A stretch of 5,024 bases of DNA from Bacteroidota bacterium (GCA_023428865.1 JAEYWT010000268.1:1-5024); one strand, 5' to 3'; counted from the stretch's first letter, positions 1-5,024 are shown. The notes: generated from the letters alone by a model not told the origin. Made by a program: numbers and translations.

Positions 1-310
1 ACTGTAGCCCTTTATCCAATACCTGTGCGGCCTCGGTCTCGTTCAATTCAGCGTCTTCTACCGGCCCACGGAAGAGTTCGCGCATCTCCTTGCGGATCAC
101 ATCCTGCTTATCGTCGAACTCGTTGTAGATCGGCCAGAATTGTTGGGCTTCTTCGGGTGTCAGTTCGAGGCGTGCGGTGATGAAGGCGCTCTTCTGTGCC
201 TTGATCTCGCGCAACCGTTCGGGTGTTGGCGGCGGCATATCGGGTTGCGCAACGAGTGTGATCACGCTGAAGAGGGCGGTGGCAAGCGCAAAGGTTCGGG
301 TGAGGTTCAT
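1..310 (-). CDS. Spy/CpxP-like exported protein ('sensor of ECF-type sigma factor' type), partial
   Basis: The first 103 codons are visible; the gene runs off the left edge and has no stop here. Residues 1-21 form a signal peptide: N-terminal MNLTR, a hydrophobic core, and a likely cleavage after Ala-21 (LVA|QPD). A Pro-rich linker (25-30) follows, then a charged, probably helical region. Its segment LTPEEAQQFWPIYNEF (residues 50-65) resembles the LTxxQ-like helices of small periplasmic Spy/CpxP-type proteins, which Bacteroidota genomes often encode beside ECF sigma genes. The start is well supported: ATG at 310-308 overlaps the TGA of the preceding membrane-protein gene in an ATGA junction, implying translational coupling. 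By family and context it should act in the periplasm, perhaps as a chaperone-like stress sensor acting on the upstream membrane protein. That role is inferred. The family assignment rests on pattern recognition, not a search. Confidence 0.8.
   Translation of the reverse strand, partial: MNLTRTFALATALFSVITLVAQPDMPPPTPERLREIKAQKSAFITARLELTPEEAQQFWPIYNEFDDKQDVIRKEMRELFRGPVEDAELNETEAAQVLDKGLQ
307..310 (-). promoter_or_regulatory. ATGA stop/start overlap (translational coupling)
   Basis: On the minus strand the ATG of the Spy/CpxP-like gene (310-308) shares two bases with the TGA stop of the membrane-protein gene (309-307). This 4-bp overlap fixes the downstream start. It also suggests that a terminating ribosome re-initiates, keeping the membrane regulator and its presumed periplasmic partner at linked levels. 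No Shine-Dalgarno sequence precedes the ATG. Confidence 0.75.
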
Positions 311-768
311 AGGTCTTCGATCAAGATGTCCAGGGGAAGGTCCTGGTCTTCCAAGTAGGCGAGTACGGCATCATTGTCTTCGGGCAGGTGAACGGCTTCC
401 ATCAGTTCATCTTCCGGGAAGAACTCCGTGTACAGCAATTCCACATCCATGTCAGCATGGAACAGGTCGCCTTCGGACCAATGCGGATGTTCACCGACCG
501 CTGGTGTGTTGGGCTGAGGGGAGTTCCACCAGAGGAAGGCTGCGATGGCCAGCAGGGCAGCGATACCCGCCAACCATTTCGTTAGGTCCGAAGACCGCCG
601 GTCACGCAGCACCTTGGTGAGCCTTTTCTCCTTGGCTACTGCACGTTGCTGCACCTCATGTGGAAAAGCGAAGAAGAATCCATCGGGCACCACGAATGGG
701 GCCTGCTTTGGAATGCTGCGCAACACGGGTGCGTGGTGCAGATCGTCGGTTCCGTGCTTGGCTTCCAT
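307..768 (-). CDS. single-pass membrane protein, putative anti-sigma factor
   Basis: This 153-residue protein has one transmembrane segment at about residues 65-81 (W-L-A-G-I-A-A-L-L-A-I-A-A-F-L-W-W). The N-terminal 64 residues are rich in Lys/Arg and should be cytoplasmic. They include VPDGFFFAFPHEVQQR (27-42), similar to the 'VPEGYF..LP..V..R' motif common in Bacteroidota proteins encoded just after ECF sigma genes. The C-terminal tail (82-153) should be periplasmic and has 20 Asp/Glu but no Lys or Arg. There is no Cys, so the HxxxCxxC zinc motif of classical anti-sigma factors is absent. The gene follows the sigma gene by 22 bp and overlaps the next gene by 4 bp, so it probably restrains that sigma factor at the membrane; this function is inferred. 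I chose ATG at 768. A TTG at 777 would add three residues but has no supporting signal. Confidence 0.82.
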   Translation of the reverse strand: MEAKHGTDDLHHAPVLRSIPKQAPFVVPDGFFFAFPHEVQQRAVAKEKRLTKVLRDRRSSDLTKWLAGIAALLAIAAFLWWNSPQPNTPAVGEHPHWSEGDLFHADMDVELLYTEFFPEDELMEAVHLPEDNDAVLAYLEDQDLPLDILIEDL

Positions 769-790
769 GGTGTTCAACGATAAGACGTGT

Positions 791-1354
791 TCAACGGTCT
801 TTGGTTTGATCGGTGGTGAGCCACTCTTCGATCTTCTTCACGGCGATATGGTAGCTGCTCTTCAGTGCGCCCACACTGGTGCCGGTGATCTCGCTCATGG
901 TCTCGTACTTCATTTCTTCGAAATACTTCATGGTGAAGACGGCCCGCTGCTTGTCGGGTAGGCGCATCACGGCACGTTGCAGATTCCGTTGGATGGCATC
1001 CCCGCTGAAGTGTTCGCTACTATCCAAGGTGGTGGTGAGCCGTTCGATCACGCTCTCCTCGCTCACGAAGAGGCCGCGCTTCATCTTACGCAGGTGGTTA
1101 AGGCTTTCGTTGTGTGCGATGCGGTAAAGCCAGCTGTAGAGTTTGGCATCGGCGCGGAAATCGTCCAGGCCGGTCCAGGCTTTCAGGAAGACGTTCTGCA
1201 ATACATCCTTGGCCTCGTCGTGATCGGTGACCATGCGGCGGATGAAGCTGTACAGCTTGCGCTGGTATTGGCGCACGAGGATGTTGAAGGCACGGTCGCG
1301 ACTTTCCTCCTGGCGGAAGAGTGCGAGCAGGTCGTTGTCTGAAAGGTCACTCAT
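791..1354 (-). CDS. ECF-type RNA polymerase sigma factor (sigma-70 family)
   Basis: This 187-residue protein has the compact two-domain ECF layout and the usual family length. Region 2 spans about residues 24-91. It includes DEAKDVLQNVFLKAW (46-60), the core-binding and -10-recognition segment, and FRADAKLYSWLYRIAHNESLNHLRK (66-90) by position, the aromatic-rich melting region. A variable linker (91-123) leads to region 4 (about 124-178), beginning LPDKQRAVFTMKYFEEM and ending in the helix-turn-helix around ITGTSVGALKSSYHIA, which reads the -35 element. It should direct RNA polymerase to a small stress regulon when released from its anti-sigma factor. The ATG at 1354 fits the family N terminus; no Shine-Dalgarno precedes it. 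The gene starts 45 bp after the transketolase C-terminal gene and ends 22 bp before the membrane-protein gene. I saw no promoter in that 45-bp gap, so it is either co-transcribed or driven from inside the preceding gene. The subgroup and target genes cannot be told from sequence alone. Confidence 0.96.
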   Translation of the reverse strand: MSDLSDNDLLALFRQEESRDRAFNILVRQYQRKLYSFIRRMVTDHDEAKDVLQNVFLKAWTGLDDFRADAKLYSWLYRIAHNESLNHLRKMKRGLFVSEESVIERLTTTLDSSEHFSGDAIQRNLQRAVMRLPDKQRAVFTMKYFEEMKYETMSEITGTSVGALKSSYHIAVKKIEEWLTTDQTKDR

Positions 1355-1399
1355 GCACAGGGGAGTGACGCGTTGCTCGCCGGTCGGGCGTGTTCGTGC

Positions 1400-2353
1400 C
1401 TATTTGCGCTTGACCACGCGTTGTGCCGCAGCGATGATGTCCGGCGTATCCAGTCCGTATTTCTTCAGCAGTTGATCGGGTGTTCCGCTCTCGCCGAAGC
1501 TGTCGTTCACGGCTACGAATTCCTGGGGTGTGGGTGCGTGTGCGGTCAGCACTTGGGCAATGGCATCGCCCAAGCCACCGTGCCGATTGTGTTCCTCGCA
1601 GGTGACCGCACATTTAGTCTTCGCAACCGAAGCTAGGACAGCGTCCACATCCAAAGGTTTGATCGTATGCACATTGATCACTTCGGCCTTCACGCCTTGC
1701 TTGGCTAGTTCTTCGGCTGCTTGGAGGGCGCGCCACACCAGGTGGCCACAAGCGAAGATGCTCACATCGGTGCCCTCGATCAAGCGTTGCGCCTTGCCCA
1801 GTTCGAAGGGCATGTCGGCGGGGATGAAGACCGGCCATTTCGGACGACCGAAGCGCAAATACACCGGCCCATGGTGTTCGGCGATGGCGATGGTGGCTTG
1901 TTTCGTTTGATTGAAGTCGGCGGGCACTACCACGGTCATGCCGGGCAGCATGCGCATGAGGCCGATGTCTTCGAGGATCTGGTGCGTGGCGCCATCCTCT
2001 CCGAGGGTGAGGCCTGCGTGGCTGGCGCAGATCTTCACGTTCTTGTCCGAGTAGGCGATGCTCTGGCGGATCTGATCGTACACCCGGCCGGTGCTGAAGT
2101 TGGCGAAGGTGCCAGTGTAGGGGATCTTGCCGCCGATGGTAAGGCCTGCGGCGATACCCATCATGTTCGCTTCGGCGATACCCACTTGGATGAAGCGATC
2201 GGGGAACTCTTTCTTGAAGGCATCCATCTTCAACGAGCCGGTAAGGTCGGCGCAAAGGGCCACCACGTTCGGGTTCTTCTTGCCGAGTTCGTGCAGACCG
2301 GCGCCGAAGCCGCTGCGGGTATCCTTCTGGTCGAGTACGGGGTAGGTGCTCAT
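1400..2353 (-). CDS. tkt: transketolase, C-terminal subunit (split enzyme)
   Basis: This 317-residue protein corresponds to the pyrimidine-binding and C-terminal domains of transketolase. Residues 12-175 form the Pyr domain. They carry the cofactor-activating Glu-61 in VGIAEANMMGIAAGL (57-71), TGTFANFSTGR (80-90), and SHAGLTLGEDGATHQ (111-125), whose His-112 and His-124 lie in the substrate and cofactor pocket of the family. The C-terminal domain (about 190-317) contains VINVHTIKPLD (225-235) and EEHNRHGGLGDAI (253-265). It should pair with the separately encoded N-terminal subunit to transfer two-carbon ketol units in the non-oxidative pentose phosphate pathway, in the cytoplasm. The motifs match transketolase. 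DXS and pyruvate dehydrogenase E1-beta are related alternatives, but the N-terminal partner nearby argues against them. The start ATG lies 15 bp after the VWA gene's stop, so the gene is very likely co-transcribed with it. No key residue is missing. Confidence 0.95.
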   Translation of the reverse strand: MSTYPVLDQKDTRSGFGAGLHELGKKNPNVVALCADLTGSLKMDAFKKEFPDRFIQVGIAEANMMGIAAGLTIGGKIPYTGTFANFSTGRVYDQIRQSIAYSDKNVKICASHAGLTLGEDGATHQILEDIGLMRMLPGMTVVVPADFNQTKQATIAIAEHHGPVYLRFGRPKWPVFIPADMPFELGKAQRLIEGTDVSIFACGHLVWRALQAAEELAKQGVKAEVINVHTIKPLDVDAVLASVAKTKCAVTCEEHNRHGGLGDAIAQVLTAHAPTPQEFVAVNDSFGESGTPDQLLKKYGLDTPDIIAAAQRVVKRK

Positions 2354-2368
2354 CGTAGGCGGGAGTGC

Positions 2369-3766
2369 TTAGAAGTTGACGGTGGCAGAACGGCCACTTT
2401 CAATGGTGACGTCCTTTTTCAGGGTGAGTTCGGTGCGGCGTGCGCTGCGGCTGCGGTAGATCACTTCGTACGTTCCTGGTAACAGGCGTAGCTGAGCGCG
2501 CTGGGCATTGGGGTCGATGTCCGCCACCCATTCCAACTGACCATCTTTCTTCGCGAAGATGGCAGCAGGGCCGGGTGTGGAAGGCAGTATGTTGAGCACG
2601 CCCGAACGTGGCACGGCGATATCGGTGGTCTTGCTTTGTTCGATGCGCACGTTGGGGATCAGCAGGCGCGGTAGGGTGAGCACTTCGAGGTCGTACACAC
2701 CGGTGCGCAAGCGCTGTGTTGTTCCCAATTCCTGGGCGATGAGCGTGGCCGTTTCACCACTGCGGCGAACGATGGTCTGCACCACCACACCATCCGATGG
2801 GCCGTTACCGCTCTTGAGGCTGAGCATGCCCGTACCGGCATCCACCGCGATCACGGTATGCATCCCTGGTTTCACCACCACATCGTTCCGCACGCTCGGA
2901 GGCACGGTATGCGCCGCCACTTGGTAGGTATGGATGGGGTCGATACGCAGGGTGTCTGGAATGCCGCGGTCGTTCATCGTATGCATGAGGTGATCGATGA
3001 TCTTGCCGGTGCGTTGGTCGAAGAGCGTTACGGGAACGTCGGTCTCGTTCGGTTTGCCATCAGCCGTCATCAAGCTGATCTGCGCGGTGGTGCTGTTGAG
3101 TGCTTGGGTCACCACCACCTTCAGCACATGCTCGAAGAGCTCGGGTGTGCTTGCATCGTAATAGTTGCCCACGCATTGCAGGGCGTATTTCTGCGAGTCG
3201 TCCAGGCCCACCCCGATCACGAAGGGTTTCAGTACGATGCCTTTCGCTTGCAGGGCGCGGCTTACGGCGCAGGGGTCTTCATCGCAGGCTTCGATGCCGT
3301 CGGTGATGAGGATGATGATGTTGCGGACCTTGCGTTTGCTGGAGGGGTCGAGCGCGGGGAAGTCACCAGCGGCGCGTTCCAAGGAGCGTGCGATCGGCGT
3401 GGTACCCAGGCAGCGCATGGTCTGCAAGGTGCTCTTCATCGCCGGTATGCTGTTCGCACTGAAGGGAACTTCCAGGCGGGTGTCGTCGCAATCCTGTTTG
3501 CCTGGGGCAATGGCGGTCTGGTGACCGTAGAGGCGCAGCGCGAGTTCGAGGTCCGGCTGCCCTTCCAGTTCCTTCAACGATTTCAACAGCAGTTCCCGCG
3601 CCGTATTCACCTTGGGTTGGTTGCCCCAGAAGGCGTTCATGCTATTGCTCGCGTCCATGACGAACAGCATGCGGGTGAGCGGTGGCTGCGGGTTCTTGTC
3701 CTGTGCCAGGAGTGGGGCGCAAACCGCTGTAAGAAGGGAAAAGAGGATGGCTCGGCTTCGCATCAT
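2369..3766 (-). CDS. exported von Willebrand factor A (VWA) domain protein
   Basis: This 465-residue protein starts with a signal peptide (1-21, likely cut after Ala-21 in LLA|QDK). The VWA domain (about 31-215) has a complete MIDAS metal site: DASNS with Asp-38, Ser-40 and Ser-42, a Thr in GTTP (121-124), and Asp-156 in LITDGIEA. It contains five cysteines (93, 119, 161, 166, 198), including CDEDPC (161-166), a pattern I recall from a bacterial family of exported VWA proteins; disulfides are plausible after export. Residues 231-465 look like three repeated beta-rich modules, probably Ig- or carboxypeptidase-regulatory-like. No transmembrane helix or C-terminal sorting domain is evident, so it should be periplasmic or secreted and bind a protein ligand through the metal site. 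The ligand is unknown. The start is the first of two adjacent ATGs; starting at the second removes one residue. It sits between the two transketolase genes, 117 bp after one and 15 bp before the other. No functional link is obvious. Confidence 0.92.
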   Translation of the reverse strand: MMRSRAILFSLLTAVCAPLLAQDKNPQPPLTRMLFVMDASNSMNAFWGNQPKVNTARELLLKSLKELEGQPDLELALRLYGHQTAIAPGKQDCDDTRLEVPFSANSIPAMKSTLQTMRCLGTTPIARSLERAAGDFPALDPSSKRKVRNIIILITDGIEACDEDPCAVSRALQAKGIVLKPFVIGVGLDDSQKYALQCVGNYYDASTPELFEHVLKVVVTQALNSTTAQISLMTADGKPNETDVPVTLFDQRTGKIIDHLMHTMNDRGIPDTLRIDPIHTYQVAAHTVPPSVRNDVVVKPGMHTVIAVDAGTGMLSLKSGNGPSDGVVVQTIVRRSGETATLIAQELGTTQRLRTGVYDLEVLTLPRLLIPNVRIEQSKTTDIAVPRSGVLNILPSTPGPAAIFAKKDGQLEWVADIDPNAQRAQLRLLPGTYEVIYRSRSARRTELTLKKDVTIESGRSATVNF

Positions 3767-3814
3767 GATCCAATTACCAGATACAACGGTGAAAAGCGTG
3801 CCAAGTGTTGATCT

Positions 3815-3866
3815 CAGGAGCAGAAGCAGGGGCCATGGAGCGGACGTGCCCCTGCTTCTGCTCTTG
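3815..3866. repeat. perfect 16-bp inverted repeat (large hairpin) between transketolase N-terminal and VWA genes
   Basis: The arm GAGCAGAAGCAGGGGC (3818-3833) is matched exactly by its reverse complement at 3848-3863, with a 14-base loop between. After one non-Watson-Crick position (3817/3864), two further pairs (3815-3816 with 3865-3866) extend it. Read on the minus strand, the stem begins 20 bases after the transketolase stop codon, where a terminator would lie. However, the bases after the stem (CTGAGATCAACACTT) have no T-run, and the plus-strand side has none either. It may be an attenuating or processing hairpin that sets the level of downstream genes, an mRNA-end stabiliser, or a dispersed repeat. 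Because tktC lies downstream and should be needed in amounts equal to tktN, a complete stop here seems unlikely unless another promoter exists. Confidence 0.85.
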
Positions 3867-3883
3867 CCTATTGATCTTGGACA

Positions 3884-4762
3884 TCAGTAGTCACCGAGCG
3901 TTTCGGGCAACTGTTCAAGCGCCTTCTTCAATTGCTCGTCGTTCGGCGCTATGCCGTGCCATTCGTGGCTGTTCATCATGAAGTCCACGCCTTGGCCCAT
4001 TTCGGTGCGCATCAGGATCATCACCGGTTTTCCTTTGCCGGTGCGGCTCTTGGCGTCGGCCAGGGTCTTGAGCAAAGCGGCCATGTCGTTACCATTGGCA
4101 TCAAGCACATCCCAACCGAATGCTTCCCATTTCGCGCGGAGGTCCCCGAGTGGGAGTACATCGTCCACGTCGCCGTCGATCTGGCGGCCGTTGTAGTCCA
4201 CGGTGCTGATGAGGTTATCCACCTTCTTGGCAGCGGCGAACATGGCGGCTTCCCAGATCTGGCCTTCTTGCAGTTCGCCATCGCCATGCAGGGTATAGAC
4301 CAAGTGATCGTCGCCGTTCATCTTCTTGGCCAAGGCCGCTCCGATGCCCACGCTCATGCCCTGTCCCAAAGAACCACTGGCCATGCGCACACCGGGCAAA
4401 CCTTCGTGGGTGGTGGGGTGGCCTTGCAGTCGGGAGTCCAGTTTACGGAAGGTGGCGAGTTCCTTCACCGGGAAATAGCCACTGCGTGCCAGGGTGCTGT
4501 AGAACACCGGGCTTATGTGGCCATTGCTGAGGAAGAAGAGGTCCTGGCCCTTGCCGTCCATATCCCATGGGGTAGGGTGGTGCTGCATCACCCCGAAGTA
4601 GAGGGCGGTGAAGAAGTCCGCACAACCGAGGGAACCACCGGGGTGCCCACTTTGCACACCATGTACCTGGCGCACGATATCGCGGCGGATCTGGGAGGCA
4701 ATACCTTCGAGTTCGTTTACATCGGTCACCTTTCGTGGTGCGGCGGTGGTTGAAGTGGACAT
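3884..4762 (-). CDS. tkt: transketolase, N-terminal (TPP-binding) subunit (split enzyme)
   Basis: This 292-residue protein matches the thiamine diphosphate (TPP)-binding domain of transketolase. In order it has SGHPGGSLGCAD (38-49) with His-40, LSNGHISPVFYS (78-89) with His-82, LQGHPTTHEGLPGVRMASGS (112-131), SLGQGMSVGIGAALA (131-145), and the cofactor signature GDGELQEGQIWEA (160-172) ending at Asn-191 in VDYNGR, which holds the Mg-diphosphate. HEWHG (266-270) carries the His expected near the TPP/substrate site. All these residues are intact. The chain ends before the Pyr domain, so it must pair with the C-terminal subunit encoded further left; together they total 609 residues, near the length of a one-piece transketolase. 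Its reaction is ketol transfer between pentose, triose and tetrose phosphates. It is the first gene of the visible set, 24 bp after a candidate -7 box. The ATG at 4762 has no Shine-Dalgarno. Splitting is common in Bacteroidota; separation by another gene is less expected. Confidence 0.96.
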   Translation of the reverse strand: MSTSTTAAPRKVTDVNELEGIASQIRRDIVRQVHGVQSGHPGGSLGCADFFTALYFGVMQHHPTPWDMDGKGQDLFFLSNGHISPVFYSTLARSGYFPVKELATFRKLDSRLQGHPTTHEGLPGVRMASGSLGQGMSVGIGAALAKKMNGDDHLVYTLHGDGELQEGQIWEAAMFAAAKKVDNLISTVDYNGRQIDGDVDDVLPLGDLRAKWEAFGWDVLDANGNDMAALLKTLADAKSRTGKGKPVMILMRTEMGQGVDFMMNSHEWHGIAPNDEQLKKALEQLPETLGDY

Positions 4763-4768
4763 GGGTAG

Positions 4769-4797
4769 GGGCTACGGAACGGCGCCAAAAGTAGCCC
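4769..4797. repeat. 7-bp inverted repeat flanking the candidate promoter (possible operator)
   Basis: GGGCTAC (4769-4775) and GTAGCCC (4791-4797) are exact reverse complements separated by 15 bases. The right arm overlaps the -7 box and the left arm falls near the expected transcript start or leader. The centre also contains the palindrome GGCGCC (4781-4786). Such an arrangement could bind a dimeric regulator that blocks the promoter. A 7-bp match at this spacing can also arise by chance. Confidence 0.35.
4786..4793 (-). promoter_or_regulatory. candidate Bacteroidota -7 promoter box for the transketolase gene cluster
   Basis: Read on the minus strand this is TACTTTTG, an exact match to the TAnnTTTG -7 consensus of Bacteroidota sigma factors. 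It ends 23 bases before the transketolase ATG at 4762, which would give a leader of roughly 15-20 bases. I found no TTG at the usual -33 distance, so support is from one box only. It is the only exact TAnnTTTG match I noticed in the intergenic regions of the window. Confidence 0.5.
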
Positions 4798-5024
4798 GGT
4801 GGGTGAAGCTGGTCGGGAGCGTGTGTAGAACTTTTGAAAAGCCGCAAGGGAGTTGTAGCAGCTCAGTGCGAAGTGATTAAGGCATACGGGTGCGCAGAAC
4901 GGTGAATTCATGGGATAACCGCTGGTCCCAGCGGGGCAACGTGGCGCGGCAATTGTTGTGTCTTGAAGCCATCCGGTTCTTCTGGTTTTGGCCGGTTCGT
5001 CTTGGAGCGGGCGCTGTGGTGGCG
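4798..5024. other. right-edge region with no confident gene
   Basis: These 227 bp hold no gene I can support. Near the edge, one plus-strand frame stays open from GTG 4902 (or GTG 4890) to the end, 41 codons from 4902, with a hydrophobic aromatic stretch (IRFFWFWPVRLGAGAVVA). Two minus-strand frames are also open from the edge, ending in TGA at 4908 and TAA at 4877. None has recognisable homology, and the plus frame has no ATG. A short palindrome, CCGCTGG-TC-CCAGCGG, lies at 4919-4934. The rest (about 4798-4876) is probably upstream regulatory or spacer DNA; a small CTTTTGAAAAG palindrome sits at 4831-4841. Confidence 0.4.

Noticed and set aside
769..777. TTG start giving the membrane protein three more residues
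   Set aside because: An ATG is available nine bases later and no ribosome-binding signal favours the TTG.
1376..1389. Hairpin CGCC...GGCG after the transketolase C-terminal gene as a terminator
   Set aside because: Only four pairs can be formed with no T-run, too weak to separate the sigma gene from the upstream transcript.
1614..2255. 213-codon minus-strand frame inside the transketolase C-terminal gene
   Set aside because: It is an out-of-frame reading, very rich in Arg, His and Pro, typical of a +1 shadow; the transketolase frame is clearly the real one.
1721..2482. 253-codon open frame on the plus strand opposite the transketolase C-terminal gene
   Set aside because: It spans parts of two real minus-strand genes and their junction, with biased composition and no recognised domain.
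2858..3811. 317-codon open frame on the plus strand opposite the VWA gene
   Set aside because: It overlaps a convincing signal peptide and MIDAS domain on the other strand and crosses the intergenic gap. No motif or plausible fold is seen.
3767..3814. Promoter directly before the VWA gene (TTGG...TATCTGG on the minus strand)
   Set aside because: The spacing is about right for a -33/-7 pair, but TATCTGGT matches only part of TAnnTTTG, so it is too weak to list.
3932..4753. 273-codon open frame on the plus strand opposite the transketolase N-terminal gene
   Set aside because: It is antisense to a gene with all its catalytic motifs intact. The translation is rich in Val, His, Ala and Gly with no recognisable domain, as expected of a mirror frame in GC-rich DNA.
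4829..4836. AACTTTTG on the plus strand as a -7 box for a divergent gene
   Set aside because: It misses the first T of the consensus, has no -33 TTG, and the gene it would serve is unproven.
4851..4875. tRNA-like stretch (GTAGCAGCTCAG)
   Set aside because: It recalls a tRNA D-arm, but there is no T-arm consensus, anticodon stem or acceptor pairing around it.
4919..4934. CCGCTGG-TC-CCAGCGG palindrome as a terminator
   Set aside because: The stem is short and has no T-run on either side; it is also inside possible coding frames.

Overview
The window looks like chromosomal DNA from a high-GC member of the Bacteroidota, probably an uncultured Flavobacteriales-type lineage. The reasons are: a transketolase split into two subunit genes; an ECF sigma factor followed by a single-pass membrane protein carrying a VPDGFF motif and then a Spy/CpxP-like exported protein; exported proteins with Ala-Gln signal-peptide junctions; a TAnnTTTG-type -7 promoter box; and no Shine-Dalgarno sequence before any of the starts. 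The phylum is a fairly firm inference. The order is tentative.

All six recognisable genes lie on the minus strand and are read from right to left. At the right is about 260 bp without a confident gene (4763-5024). It holds a probable promoter (-7 box at 4786-4793) inside a short inverted repeat, and some unassigned open frames at the edge. Next come the transketolase N-terminal (thiamine diphosphate, TPP) subunit (3884-4762), a 117-bp gap dominated by a perfect 16-bp inverted repeat, an exported von Willebrand factor A (VWA) protein (2369-3766), the transketolase C-terminal subunit (1400-2353), an ECF sigma factor (791-1354), a putative membrane anti-sigma factor (307-768), and a Spy/CpxP-like exported protein that runs off the left edge (1-310).

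Spacing is tight from the VWA gene leftward: 15, 45 and 22 bp, then a 4-bp ATGA overlap. The block therefore probably forms one or two transcripts. The two transketolase subunits should assemble in the cytoplasm into one enzyme of the non-oxidative pentose phosphate pathway. The VWA protein between them is exported, so it cannot be part of that enzyme. The three left-hand genes look like an envelope-sensing unit: sigma factor, membrane regulator and periplasmic protein.

The points most worth following up are the exported VWA gene inserted between the two halves of transketolase, the membrane protein's periplasmic tail with 20 acidic and no Lys/Arg residues, the long hairpin after the first transketolase gene, and the repeated modules at the C terminus of the VWA protein. 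I found no CRISPR array, mobile element, tRNA or rRNA.
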